A DNA stretch of 36,049 bases from an uncultured Clostridia bacterium (GCA_944386595.1 CALXBQ010000028.1:1-36049), one strand, 5' to 3'; positions 24,493 through 32,844 are shown, counted from the stretch's first letter. Made by a program: numbers and translations. Notes: generated from the sequence alone by a model not told the origin.

Positions 24493-24512
24493 CAATTTTT
24501 TGATAACACCGT

Positions 24513-24538
24513 GAGCGGCTTTATAAGCCGCTCTTTTT
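24513..24538 (+). terminator. Rho-independent terminator after the YitT gene
   Basis: GAGCGGCTT (24513-24521) pairs perfectly with AAGCCGCTC (24525-24533) around a 3-nt loop, followed by TTTTT (24534-24538). Confidence 0.93.
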
Positions 24539-24599
24539 CATGGGAAAACAGGGAGATGAATTTTTTTGCAAAAAAACAAAAAAATATTCGAAAAAGGTG

Positions 24600-24628
24600 T
24601 TGCATAAACATACAATAAGGTTTATAAT
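24600..24628 (+). promoter_or_regulatory. Promoter of the amino acid ABC transporter operon
   Basis: TTGCAT (24600-24605) and TATAAT (24623-24628) have an exact 17-bp spacer. The predicted leader is about 48 nt and contains AAGGAGG at 24664-24670. A/T-rich DNA with several poly-A tracts lies just upstream (24560-24595). Confidence 0.75.
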
Positions 24629-24682
24629 TAGCCTGTCGAAATTGATAAGCATAAAATTTACGTAAGGAGGCTCATTTAGCGA

Positions 24683-25360
24683 ATGGTTGATATTTTTCTA
24701 AACTATTACGACTATTTCCTGGTCGGAGCCAGAACAACGGTGCTGATTTCACTTATCACCGTATTCTTCGGCTTTATACTGGGATGTCTCATATCTTTCA
24801 TGAAGCTGTCTAAAAACAAGCTGCTTCACGGCTTTGCCGGTATATACGTTACGGTGATAAGAGGTACGCCTATGCTTGTACAGCTTTATATCGTGTACCT
24901 TCAGACGGACTTTATACCGTTTCCGGAGACTACGGTTCTGGGAGTGGCCCTCGACAGAGCTCTGCCGTGCGCCATAGCTCTTTCCATAAACTCTTCCGCA
25001 TACGTGGCGGAGGTAATCAGATCCGGAATACAGGCTGTCGACTCGGGTCAGGGCGAAGCGGCAAGGTCTCTGGGAATGACTAAGAAGCAGGCCATGCTTC
25101 ACATAATAATGCCCCAGGCCATTAAGAACATACTTCCTGCCATAGGAAACGAGTTCATAACTATGATTAAGGAAACGTCCATCATTCAGTATCTGGGCGT
25201 GGGCGATATAATGTACAACAACGGAATTGTAATAACCAACACTTACAATCCGCTGCCGTGCTACTACATCTCGGCAATTATCTACCTGGTACTCACCAGC
25301 GTATTGGGCAAGGGTATAAACATATTCGAAAGGAGGCTCCAGAGAAGTGACAGAAAATAA
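24683..25360 (+). CDS. Polar amino acid ABC transporter permease
   Basis: A 225-aa membrane permease of the HisM/GlnP family. The N-terminal [20 protein letters not shown] and [10 protein letters not shown] blocks are characteristic. The cytosolic EAA loop that docks to the ATPase reads [17 protein letters not shown], then [18 protein letters not shown]. About five transmembrane helices are evident. AAGGAGG lies 12 nt before the ATG, slightly long. The gene overlaps the ATPase gene by 14 nt. Only one permease gene is present, so it likely forms a homodimer. Confidence 0.92.
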   Translation: MVDIFLNYYDYFLVGARTTVLISLITVFFGFILGCLISFMKLSKNKLLHGFAGIYVTVIRGTPMLVQLYIVYLQTDFIPFPETTVLGVALDRALPCAIALSINSSAYVAEVIRSGIQAVDSGQGEAARSLGMTKKQAMLHIIMPQAIKNILPAIGNEFITMIKETSIIQYLGVGDIMYNNGIVITNTYNPLPCYYISAIIYLVLTSVLGKGINIFERRLQRSDRK

Positions 25361-26099
25361 GGAAGTGCTCATAGAGGTAAAGAACCTTAAGAAGAGCTTT
25401 GGAAGTCTCGAAGTTTTAAAAGGTATAGATCTTCAGGTGGAAAAGGGCGAGGTTGTCGCAGTCATAGGACCGTCGGGAAGCGGAAAGTCCACATTCCTGA
25501 GATGTATAAACAGACTGGACGAACCTGACGGCGGCGAAATAATCTTCGAGGGAAGCGACATCTGCGGAAAGGATGCGGACATAAACGCCATAAGACAGAA
25601 GATAGGCATGGTTTTTCAGCAGTTCAACCTGTTCAACCACCTTTCAATACTGGAGAATATAACAATAGGACCTACCATGGTGAAAGGCGAAGATGAAAAA
25701 TCCGCTCAGGAAAAGGCTTTGAAGCTCCTCAAGAGAGTAGGCCTTGAGGATAAGGCAGAGGAGTATCCTTCAAGACTTTCGGGAGGACAGAAGCAGCGTA
25801 TAGCCATAGTCAGAGCCCTTGCCATGGACCCGGACGTAATGCTTTTCGACGAGCCGACATCGGCTCTTGACCCTGAGATGGTAGGCGAGGTTTTAGAGGT
25901 TATGAAGGATCTTGCAGACGACGGTATGACCATGCTCGTAGTCACCCATGAAATGGGATTTGCCCAGAAGGTTGCCAACAGAGTAATCTTCATGGACGGA
26001 GGATACATACAGGAGGAGGGGACTCCGGATAAGGTGTTCGGAAGCCCTGAAAATCCGAGAACACAGGATTTCCTGTCAAAAGTTCTTAACACGATATAA
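25347..26099 (+). CDS. Polar amino acid ABC transporter ATP-binding protein (GlnQ-like)
   Basis: A 250-aa ABC ATPase energising amino acid import. Walker A is GPSGSGKST, the Q-loop is in [10 protein letters not shown], the signature is LSGGQKQR, Walker B plus D-loop is [13 protein letters not shown], and the switch histidine is in VTHEMGFA. Length and motifs match GlnQ/HisP-type ATPases. The GTG start at 25347 lies within the end of the permease gene, 10 nt after AGGAGG, indicating coupled translation. Confidence 0.94.
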   Translation: MTENKEVLIEVKNLKKSFGSLEVLKGIDLQVEKGEVVAVIGPSGSGKSTFLRCINRLDEPDGGEIIFEGSDICGKDADINAIRQKIGMVFQQFNLFNHLSILENITIGPTMVKGEDEKSAQEKALKLLKRVGLEDKAEEYPSRLSGGQKQRIAIVRALAMDPDVMLFDEPTSALDPEMVGEVLEVMKDLADDGMTMLVVTHEMGFAQKVANRVIFMDGGYIQEEGTPDKVFGSPENPRTQDFLSKVLNTI

Positions 26100-26125
26100 T
26101 ATCAGAAAAACAGGAGGAAAAAACA

Positions 26126-27166
26126 ATGTTACATTCAATCGATCCGAGCATTCTGTTCTTACAGGAAGAAGACGTAATCAAGGCAGGCGTCCTCGATATG
26201 AAGATGACACTGGACGCCGTAGAAGAGACATACGCCCTTTTGGGAAAGGGTCAGGTAATCAACCCGCCTAAGACTCACATAGGTATGCCTATAGGAAGCG
26301 GCGAAAACTGGAATTCATTCTTCAATTCCATGCCGTGCTACATCGGCGGAGACATCAACATCGGAGGAACAAAGTGGGCCGCAGAATCCAAGAAGAACAG
26401 CCAGATTCCGGGGATTCCTTACGGTATAGACATCACTATCCTCAGCGATCCCGAAACGGTGCTTCCGTTCTGTATTCTGGACGGAACTCTCATCACTGCA
26501 ATGAGAACATCTGCCGTTGCAGGCGTATTCGCAAAGCACACCGCCCCTAAGGACTGCGACAGCGCTCTTTTAGTAGGTGCAGGCGTAATCGGAAGAACCA
26601 TGGTAATGGCAATATGCGAGGCTCTTCCTCAGATCAAGACTCTCTATATCGCAGACCTCGACATTGCAAAGGCCGAAGAGCTTAAGAAGGACTACGAAGG
26701 CGTGTATAACGTTGAAATAATTCCTGTGACCGACTCAAAGGCTGCAGCTTCCAAGACGAAGCTCATCATAACCGAAACCACCGCAAGAAAGCCTTTCATA
26801 GACAAGTCATGGCTTAAGCCGGGCGATACCGTTATAAATATGGGAAGCATGGAAGCGGATCTTGAAACCGTAATGGCAAGCGATATCATCGCAGTAGACT
26901 ACTGGGATCAGATAATAACCTACGACAGCAAGGCTGTAGCTCACCTTTACAAAGCCGGAAAGGTTACAAAGGACGACGTGTACAACTTAAGCGACATGGT
27001 TCTCGGAACCTGGCCGGGAAGAACCGACGACAGCCAGATTATAAACTGCTCATCGCTGGGTCTCGGCGCGCTGGATATAATGATCGGATACAAGCTGTTC
27101 CTCAAGGCTCAGGAGATGGGAATAGGAACTACCGTTAAAATGTGGGATAAGCCGCTTTGGGAATAA
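26126..27166 (+). CDS. Ornithine cyclodeaminase family protein (copy 2), in the transporter operon
   Basis: A 346-aa member of the ornithine cyclodeaminase/mu-crystallin family. Family positions are K83 (GGTKW), R127 (AMRTSAVAG) and nucleotide-binding turn GAGVIG (151-156). The sequence at the usual catalytic aspartate (GxD) reads INMGSMEADLE: Met242 stands where D is expected, and the nearest acid is three residues later. It may therefore not be a true cyclodeaminase; imine reductase, opine-type or SbnB-like activities are alternatives. It lies between the ATPase and solute-binding-protein genes with an AGGAGG ribosome-binding site, so its substrate is probably the transported amino acid or a derivative. 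Confidence 0.8.
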   Translation: MLHSIDPSILFLQEEDVIKAGVLDMKMTLDAVEETYALLGKGQVINPPKTHIGMPIGSGENWNSFFNSMPCYIGGDINIGGTKWAAESKKNSQIPGIPYGIDITILSDPETVLPFCILDGTLITAMRTSAVAGVFAKHTAPKDCDSALLVGAGVIGRTMVMAICEALPQIKTLYIADLDIAKAEELKKDYEGVYNVEIIPVTDSKAAASKTKLIITETTARKPFIDKSWLKPGDTVINMGSMEADLETVMASDIIAVDYWDQIITYDSKAVAHLYKAGKVTKDDVYNLSDMVLGTWPGRTDDSQIINCSSLGLGALDIMIGYKLFLKAQEMGIGTTVKMWDKPLWE

Positions 27167-27205
27167 TAAAGCGACGGATATTTGTTAAGAGAGGAGATAA
27201 TTCCA

Positions 27206-28087
27206 ATGAAAAAGGTAAACTTAAAGAAGGTAGCGGCAGTGGCTATGTCGTTGGTAATGGTTTTAGGTATGGCGGCCTGCGGTTCCGACGAGAAGACCGA
27301 TGAAAACGCGGGCGCAGATGCAGATGCCGAGGTGGATTTCGAAAACAGCGAGAGAATTCAGGAGATAAAGGATTCCGGAAAGCTGGTTATGGGAACTTCA
27401 GCAGACTATGCACCGTTCGAGTTCCATACTAAAATCGACGGAGAGGATACTATCGTAGGATTTGATATAGCTATCGCGCAGAAGGTTGCCGATTCCCTCG
27501 GAGTAGAGCTTGAAGTAGTTGATATGGCATTCGATTCACTTCTCATCAGCCTTAACAACGATGACTTCGATATGGTAATGGCTTCCCTTACTCCTGATGA
27601 GGAGCGTAAAAAGGCAGTTGATTTCTCCGACGCGTACTTCAAAGGCGGATATGTGATTCTTGTAAGAGCAGAGGATGCCGAGAAATATACAACTCAGGAA
27701 AGTCTTGAAGGACAGTCCGTAGCCGCTCAGAAGGGCTCCACGCTGGTTCCACAGGCCAACTCCGTAGTAGGCGAGGAAAACGTTGTTCAGCTGGTAAAGG
27801 TAGGCGATATGGTAACAGAGCTTCTCAACGGCAAGGTTGAAGCGGTGTTCCTTGACAGCGTAATCGCTGCAGGATATGAAGCTATGAACGAAGACCTCGT
27901 TGTAGTCGACATAGGCCTTGAGCACACCACGGAAGGTAACTGCGTAGCAGTAAAGAAGGGTGACACGGACCTTGCAGCATACATTAACGAAGTTCTTGCA
28001 GGATTAACTCAGGAGGATATCGATCAGATGATGATAGACGCTCAGAAGCTGGCAGGAACCGCTGAAGAAGAGTCCACCGAGGAATAA
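27206..28087 (+). CDS. Amino acid ABC transporter substrate-binding lipoprotein
   Basis: A 293-aa solute-binding protein of family 3. It has a basic n-region, a hydrophobic stretch (VAAVAMSLVMVLGMAAC) and a lipobox cysteine at C25, so it should be a membrane-anchored lipoprotein outside the cell. After an acidic linker, the mature domain has the typical LVMGTSADYAPFEFHTK, GFDIAIAQKVADSLGVELEVV and FDMVMASLTPDEERKKAVDFS blocks. The last of these includes an arginine often contacting the ligand carboxylate. ATG 27206 with AGAGGAG 9 nt upstream is the start, rather than the TTG at 27182. It is the last gene of the transporter operon. Confidence 0.92.
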   Translation: MKKVNLKKVAAVAMSLVMVLGMAACGSDEKTDENAGADADAEVDFENSERIQEIKDSGKLVMGTSADYAPFEFHTKIDGEDTIVGFDIAIAQKVADSLGVELEVVDMAFDSLLISLNNDDFDMVMASLTPDEERKKAVDFSDAYFKGGYVILVRAEDAEKYTTQESLEGQSVAAQKGSTLVPQANSVVGEENVVQLVKVGDMVTELLNGKVEAVFLDSVIAAGYEAMNEDLVVVDIGLEHTTEGNCVAVKKGDTDLAAYINEVLAGLTQEDIDQMMIDAQKLAGTAEEESTEE

Positions 28088-28126
28088 TAACCCGTTGTAA
28101 AACGACATAACAATACGATGAATGTG

Positions 28127-28167
28127 AAATACCCCGGCCGATCCGAAGAGGAAAGGCAGGGGTATTT
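28127..28167. terminator. Bidirectional terminator between convergent operons
   Basis: AAATACCCC (28127-28135) pairs with GGGGTATTT (28159-28167) around a purine-rich 23-nt loop. The A/T flanks on both sides allow action on the transporter operon (+) and on the QueG-like gene (-). Confidence 0.75.
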
Positions 28168-28190
28168 TATGTGAGATTTAGTGTTATGTT

Positions 28191-28943
28191 CTATTCAATA
28201 TAGGCAAGAGGACAGACGCTGATGCACTTTCCGCATACGTCCGCGCCGAAAACCCGTTCGTTTTCGTCCAGGTGATCCTGGCAGGTGAACTTTTTAAACT
28301 CGCCGTCGCTTAAGGCGTCAACGGGGCAGATATCGTAGCAGAGAGAGCAAGCTTTTCCCTGCTTTCTAAGGCACCTTTCTACCGAAGATCCGCCGTAAGG
28401 CTCCAGCACGGCGCTTGTAATTACCGTACAGAATCTGACGGCGGAGCCCTTATCCGTTATGACCATGTTATTGGCCCCGAAGGAGCCGAGGCCCGCAATG
28501 ACTCCGGCACTTCTGTGAGACCAGATGCAGTGGATATCCGCCTTATCATAGGTATGAGTGGAGGGGATAGGGGCAGCATCATGGCCCTCAGCCTTCAGAA
28601 GGTCGCACAGAGCCGCATTTATAACATTAAAGTGCTCGTTTATTACCAGATACGCTTCGCTCCACTTTTCGGAAACCACCTCAGCCTTAAGGGGTTCTTC
28701 CGCCAGAGCTTTCGTAAAGGGAACGTAATAGCTTATGACGCTTGCAGCGCCAGGAACAAAGTCGGAGGGAAGTCTGTGCCACGGCCCTATTATATTCTTA
28801 AGCTCGTAGAATCCGGCGTCGAGGGCTGAGGAAAAACCGACGACAGGTTCTCTGAAAAGATCGCTGCGGTTAAGCTCTTTCACCCTGTTTTTTATCGTTT
28901 CGCATATTCTTTGTTCAAGACTTCCGTCCGGATGTTGCTTCAT
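28191..28943 (-). CDS. QueG-like 4Fe-4S double-cluster protein
   Basis: A 250-aa protein related to the C-terminal part of epoxyqueuosine reductase. SHRSAGVIAGLGSFGANNMVI corresponds to the RxxA(x)xxGLGxxGxN block that precedes the clusters. Cysteines C191, C199, C202 and C206 (CSLCYDICP), and C221, C237, C240 and C244 (CGKCISVCP), can form two [4Fe-4S] clusters. It is about 120 residues shorter than QueG and lacks the HEAT-like tail. It is probably a ferredoxin-like electron-transfer or corrinoid-activation relative rather than the queuosine enzyme itself. It is the last gene of the ilvE operon, 16 nt after the DUF815 gene, with only a weak GAGG site. Confidence 0.75.
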   Translation of the reverse strand: MKQHPDGSLEQRICETIKNRVKELNRSDLFREPVVGFSSALDAGFYELKNIIGPWHRLPSDFVPGAASVISYYVPFTKALAEEPLKAEVVSEKWSEAYLVINEHFNVINAALCDLLKAEGHDAAPIPSTHTYDKADIHCIWSHRSAGVIAGLGSFGANNMVITDKGSAVRFCTVITSAVLEPYGGSSVERCLRKQGKACSLCYDICPVDALSDGEFKKFTCQDHLDENERVFGADVCGKCISVCPLAYIE

Positions 28944-28959
28944 TGATAAAACCTCGATT

Positions 28960-30150
28960 CTATATTCCCACCTTGAGAAGCTGTACGAACTGTTTGGCCG
29001 TTCTAGGGCTTCTTCCCTGACTTCTTATGGCAAAGGCTTCAGCCTTTGTGCAGAGCTCGTCGTCATCGATTTCAATGTCGTATTCTTTTGCGAGATTTCG
29101 TACTATGTCAAGGTATGTGTCTTTCTCAGGCTTTGAGAATGTAACCGTAAGGCCAAAGCGCGCAGAAAGGCTCATGGTCTCCTGAAGGGTATCGCTTAAA
29201 TGAATGTCGCTTCCCATTCTGGACTCCATGGTCTCCTGAACCAGATGCCGCCTGTTGCTGGTGGCATAAATTACCGCGTTTTCACGCTTTGTGGCGGCGC
29301 TTCCCTCCAGGATTCCCTTAAGCTCGCAAAAGCTGTCGTCTCCTGCGGAAAAGCTGAGGTCGTCGATGTAGAAGATGAACTTTAGAGGCAGGTAGGAAAG
29401 CCTTTCTATAACGTCGGGCATGTTCCGGAGCTCTCTCTTGTCAAATTCCACAAGGCGGACGCCTTTGTCGTGACAGGCCCATGCGCAGGCTTTGATGGTG
29501 GAGGATTTTCCCGTACCCGCATCTCCGTAGAGGAGAACGTTGGAGGCCGGAAGTCCTTTAGCAAAGCCTTCAGTGTTTGCGAGTATTTTAGCCCGCTCAC
29601 GCTGATAGCCGTATAAAGAGTCCAGACTCTGATGGTCGGGATGCTTTATGGGAACAATTTTACCGTCCTTCACCTTGAAAGCGTGGTACTTTCTGTAAAG
29701 GCCGAAGCCCAGTGTGGAAAGGGTGGAGAGCATTTCATCGTACGCACCGCGCAAGGAGCAGGTCGTGGTGTCCCAGCCGGGAAGTCCGGCTTCCTTTGCG
29801 GAAGGGAGAATGCTCTCGGGTGTGATTTCTGTAACGGCCGAGAGAACGTCAAGCTCCGCGCCTAGAGCCTGCTCCATGGCGGGAGGCACCGGTTCGCCCT
29901 TGAGACGGGAGGTGATATACGGATTTTTATCGTTTAATACTGACTCCTTAACGAACAGACCCAGGTCGCCGCCTTCCGCATAGAGGGCTGACGTGAAACT
30001 ACCCCAGAGACCGTAAAAGTCTCCGGGGTTTTTATCGCGCGCAGCGCCTATGAGCTTTAAAAGCTTTGCCGTTACATCGGTTTCAAGAACACCTCTGAAA
30101 AGGGCAAGGGCGCTGAGTCTGTCACTCAGAGTATCGAGTGAATATTTCAT
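28960..30150 (-). CDS. DUF815 AAA-type ATP-binding protein
   Basis: A 396-aa cytosolic P-loop protein of the DUF815 family. An all-helical N-terminal part (1 to ~190) is followed by the ATPase core: Walker A is YGDAGTGKSSTIKA, Walker B is FIFYIDDLSF, and YATSNRRHLVQETM resembles sensor-1 and downstream elements. The family is conserved in Firmicutes but its client is unknown. GGAG lies 7 nt before the ATG, and the gene begins 12 nt after ilvE. Operon-mates give no functional clue beyond co-expression. Confidence 0.88.
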   Translation of the reverse strand: MKYSLDTLSDRLSALALFRGVLETDVTAKLLKLIGAARDKNPGDFYGLWGSFTSALYAEGGDLGLFVKESVLNDKNPYITSRLKGEPVPPAMEQALGAELDVLSAVTEITPESILPSAKEAGLPGWDTTTCSLRGAYDEMLSTLSTLGFGLYRKYHAFKVKDGKIVPIKHPDHQSLDSLYGYQRERAKILANTEGFAKGLPASNVLLYGDAGTGKSSTIKACAWACHDKGVRLVEFDKRELRNMPDVIERLSYLPLKFIFYIDDLSFSAGDDSFCELKGILEGSAATKRENAVIYATSNRRHLVQETMESRMGSDIHLSDTLQETMSLSARFGLTVTFSKPEKDTYLDIVRNLAKEYDIEIDDDELCTKAEAFAIRSQGRSPRTAKQFVQLLKVGI

Positions 30151-30162
30151 AGTTTTCTCCAG

Positions 30163-31233
30163 TTATTCTACAGGCACCGTCCAGCCCATGAAGTCTTCAA
30201 TCTTTCCGGTCTGGATTCCGTAGATGGTATCGTACATTTCCTGAGCGACAGGGCCGATCTTGTTGTCGTTGATGACCATGTGCTCGCCCTTGTAGAGAAG
30301 CTCTCCGACAGGGGATACGATGGCGGCCGTTCCGGAAGCGAACATTTCCTTAAGCTGTCCTTTTCTGTACGCGTCCTCGAGCTCGTCGATGGAAACCTTT
30401 CTCTCGGAAATCTTGTAGCCTTTCTTCTTGCAGAGAGCGATGATGGAATCTCTGGTGATTCCAGGGAGGATAGAGCCGTTGAGCTCGCTTGTTACGATTT
30501 CGTCTCCGATTACAAAGAATGCGTTGGCGGAGCCGATTTCCTCTATGTACTTCTGCTCGTAAGCGTCAAGCCACAGAATCTGTTCATAACCCTTTTCGTG
30601 GGCGATTTCCTGTGCCTTAAGACTTCCGCCGTAGTTTCCGCCGCACTTTGCTTCGCCGGTGCCGCCTTTTACCGCTCTTACATAAACGTCCTCGACGTAC
30701 ATCTTGGTAGGAGCGAGACCGCTTTCAAAGTAAGGGCCTACAGGGCTTAATATTATCATAAACTTGTAGGTCTTGGAACGTCTCACACCGAGGAATGCCT
30801 CGTCGCCGAAGATGAAAGGTCTGATGTAAAGTGCCGTTCCTTCACCTTCAGGTATCCAGTCTTTATCGACGGCAACAAGAGCCTTTATGGCGTCTACGAA
30901 CAGGTCCTCATCGATTTCAGGAATGCAGAGTCTGTCGTTGGTGTTGTTGGTACGCTTGGCGTTCATGTACGGACGGAACAGCTGAACGACGCCCTTATCC
31001 GTCTTATATGCCTTAAGGCCTTCGAACATCTCCTGTCCGTAGTGTAAAACGACGGAAGCAGGATCAAGCTCAATAGGTCCGTAAGGAACTATTCTGCCGT
31101 TGTTCCAGCCCTTTTCGTCATCGTAGTCCATGATGAACATGTGGTCTGTGAATTCTGTACCGAATCTCAATCCTTTAGCGGCAGGCTTGGTCTTAGGTGT
31201 CTTGGTTAACGTAACCGGAAATTCGTGTTTCAT
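30163..31233 (-). CDS. ilvE: Branched-chain amino acid aminotransferase (group II)
   Basis: A 356-aa fold-type IV PLP aminotransferase catalysing the last step of Ile/Val/Leu synthesis or the first step of their breakdown. The PLP lysine is K196 in EAKCGGNYGGSLKAQ. VVLHYGQEMFEGLKAY, ALYIRPFIFGDEAFLGV and EIGSANAFFVI are diagnostic for the group II enzymes. Length is standard. It is the first gene of the operon with DUF815 and QueG-like genes and has a GAGG site 8 nt before the ATG. The promoter at 31300-31328 is strong and is associated with two 10-bp direct repeats upstream (31347-31376), suggesting dedicated control. Confidence 0.94.
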   Translation of the reverse strand: MKHEFPVTLTKTPKTKPAAKGLRFGTEFTDHMFIMDYDDEKGWNNGRIVPYGPIELDPASVVLHYGQEMFEGLKAYKTDKGVVQLFRPYMNAKRTNNTNDRLCIPEIDEDLFVDAIKALVAVDKDWIPEGEGTALYIRPFIFGDEAFLGVRRSKTYKFMIILSPVGPYFESGLAPTKMYVEDVYVRAVKGGTGEAKCGGNYGGSLKAQEIAHEKGYEQILWLDAYEQKYIEEIGSANAFFVIGDEIVTSELNGSILPGITRDSIIALCKKKGYKISERKVSIDELEDAYRKGQLKEMFASGTAAIVSPVGELLYKGEHMVINDNKIGPVAQEMYDTIYGIQTGKIEDFMGWTVPVE

Positions 31234-31264
31234 GGGTCTTTACCTCGCTTCGTAATAATTATAC

Positions 31265-31288
31265 TGATTTAATATATAGTCTTAATCA
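31265..31288. promoter_or_regulatory. Imperfect palindrome in the ilvE leader
   Basis: TGATTTAA at 31265-31272 and CTTAATCA at 31281-31288 form an imperfect dyad just downstream of the predicted ilvE transcription start (~31293, minus strand). It is a possible repressor operator, but the arms are short and A/T-rich. Confidence 0.3.
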
Positions 31289-31299
31289 AATACAGTACT

Positions 31300-31328
31300 A
31301 TATTAACGCTGATATTGTAGCCTGTCAA
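31300..31328 (-). promoter_or_regulatory. ilvE promoter
   Basis: On the minus strand, a consensus -35 TTGACA (31328-31323) and a -10 TAATAT (31305-31300) have a 17-bp spacer. Confidence 0.7.
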
Positions 31329-31346
31329 CAAGATAAATTTAAAAAT

Positions 31347-31376
31347 ATTGTTCCGTAAAACAAAACATTGTTCCGT
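31347..31376 (-). repeat. Pair of 10-bp direct repeats upstream of the ilvE promoter
   Basis: ACGGAACAAT occurs twice on the minus strand (31376-31367 and 31356-31347) with exactly 20-bp periodicity, two helical turns. The proximal copy ends 18 bp before the ilvE -35 box. This is the layout expected of activator or cooperative repressor sites. The pair lies just beyond the 3' end of the decarboxylase pseudogene. Confidence 0.5.
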
Positions 31377-31377
31377 G

Positions 31378-32176
31378 TTACAGCAGAAATTCCTTCGGCG
31401 GCCTGTGGCTTGAAAACATTGCGGGAGAAAGGGTCAGTCCGTAGCTTCCTGCATTGGTTACCGCAACGATGTCGCCGGTTTCGGGATATGATCCCATGTT
31501 ATTCCTAAGGAGCTGGGCCACCGCCGGTCTCAGAAAGCCGTTGAGACCGTTTTCAACGATAAGGTACGTCCGGCCTCGGGAAACCTTTTTATCTGCGATT
31601 TTTGTATAGTATGTGCCTGCGTTGCAGACGAGAAAACGTCCCGTCTCAAAGATAAGCTTCCCGCGGAGAGTCGTTTCGTTCAGTTTCGCAAGCTTTTTAA
31701 CCGTGAGGGCAATTCTGTCAAAATCCAGAGGCTCTTCGCAGGCTTTGTCGTAGACCGTTCCTATTCCGCTGCCGAAGTTGATGAATTCTATACAGACGCC
31801 GGGAAGGGCGTTTATGCGCCGCCCCAGGTCAAAGCAGTTTTCGTAGTAGCGGCAGAGTGTATCCGCATCGAGAACCTGAGACTTCAGATGAATGTGTATT
31901 CCCGTGATTTTTATATTCGGAAAATCCAGGCTTTCAGGAGTCAGAAGCTCTTCGTCTATTCCGAACTTCCCCGGACGACGCCGCGTCGGCGCCAAAACCC
32001 TCGCCTGCGACAGTTTTTACGACAGGCAGGAACGGATTCGTCTTTATGGAATACAGGAACAGCGCTTCAGGCATGGCGTTTCGAAGAACCCTGCATCTTT
32101 CTGTTATCATGGATTTATCGTATATGTAGCATGGCGCGTTCTTTTTTATAAATTTTATGTCTATGTCATTAAACAT
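31378..32176 (-). pseudogene. PLP-dependent (fold type III) amino acid decarboxylase, disrupted by deletions
   Basis: Two reading frames together encode parts of a diaminopimelate/ornithine-decarboxylase-like enzyme. The first (32176 to ~31970) has the PLP lysine in FLYSIKTNPFLPVV and then GEGFGADAASSGEV, the end of the first barrel segment. The second (~31975-31378) resumes at PGKFGIDEELL and contains IHIHLKSQV, NFGSGIGTVY, FETGRFLVCNAG and NAGSYGLTLSP. About 100 residues between these blocks are missing and the frame changes, so a deletion junction lies at 31965-31975. The block with the catalytic cysteine region expected before GDIVAVTNAGSYG also appears missing. The total of ~265 residues compares with ~380-420 for intact relatives. 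An AAGGAG site still precedes the ATG at 32176. Confidence 0.85.
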
Positions 32177-32236
32177 TTATCATTCTACTCCTTATAGTTT
32201 TATAGTTTTTTCCAATTTTAACATAACGAAGGGATA

Positions 32237-32265
32237 TTGACATTGAAAAAATAATATATTATATT
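32237..32265 (+). promoter_or_regulatory. Promoter of the marR-malY operon
   Basis: TTGACA (32237-32242) and TATATT (32260-32265) are separated by 17 bp. The start of transcription is predicted near 32272, directly before the tandem palindromes. A TATAAT at 32321-32326 lacks a good -35. Confidence 0.65.
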
Positions 32266-32277
32266 TTTAATGCCGAG

Positions 32278-32306
32278 TTAAGCTGCTTAATGATTAAGCT
32301 ACTTAA
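32278..32306. promoter_or_regulatory. Tandem palindromic operators, probably MarR sites
   Basis: TTAAGCTGCTTAA (32278-32290) and TTAAGCTACTTAA (32294-32306) are near-identical 13-bp palindromes with starts 16 bp apart. They lie just downstream of the predicted transcription start and upstream of the MarR-family gene, so binding would block its own transcription and that of malY. Confidence 0.7.
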
Positions 32307-32346
32307 CTTACAGAAAAGATTATAATATATAACGGAGATGTTTAAT

Positions 32347-32829
32347 ATGACGACTAAAGGAGACAGATACGGACGTTTCTGCAAAATGATAGAGGAGCTC
32401 GACAGAGGCGTGGAGCTTATAGAAGAGTATGATTCACTCCTTCACGACTATAACGGAGTAATGCTGTTTCAGGCAGAGTCCCAGCTGATTAAAGCAATAG
32501 GAGATAAACCCGGTATTACCGGAAAAGAGGTAGCGGATATTTTCCATAAGAGTCCAAGCGCCTGTTCCCAGCTTGTCAGAAAACTTAAGGCAAAAGGATG
32601 GGTATCTCAGACAAGAAATGAGAAAAACAGCCGGATATATAATCTGTATCTTACAAAAGAGGGAATTGATATTTACGAAAAGCATCATGATTTTGAAGAA
32701 ACGTGTTATCTGAGGATGTATAACATGCTGTCGGACGTGTCTGAAGAGGATTTTGAAGTTTATATTAAAATTCAGCAGAAGTTGAACGAAGCCTTTGCCG
32801 AGGATGTAAAAGAGAGCATGGAACTATAA
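32347..32829 (+). CDS. MarR family transcriptional regulator
   Basis: A 160-aa winged-helix regulator. The DNA-binding region (about residues 38-105) contains KPGITGKEVADIFHKSPSAC, then SQLVRKLKAKGWVSQTRNEKN as recognition helix and wing. Helices at both ends form the dimer interface. ATG 32347 is preferred over ATG 32338 because CGGAG (32333-32337) directly abuts the latter and is 9 nt from the former. It is followed 15 nt later by the MalY/PatB-type lyase, with which it shares an operon. The palindromes at 32278-32306 are probable autoregulatory sites. Confidence 0.88.
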   Translation: MTTKGDRYGRFCKMIEELDRGVELIEEYDSLLHDYNGVMLFQAESQLIKAIGDKPGITGKEVADIFHKSPSACSQLVRKLKAKGWVSQTRNEKNSRIYNLYLTKEGIDIYEKHHDFEETCYLRMYNMLSDVSEEDFEVYIKIQQKLNEAFAEDVKESMEL

Positions 32830-32844
32830 TACAAGGAGGAAATT

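Noticed and set aside
24541-24599. Poly-A-rich stretch as a regulatory RNA
   Set aside because: It is A-tract DNA upstream of a good promoter; no stem structure or known riboswitch elements were seen.
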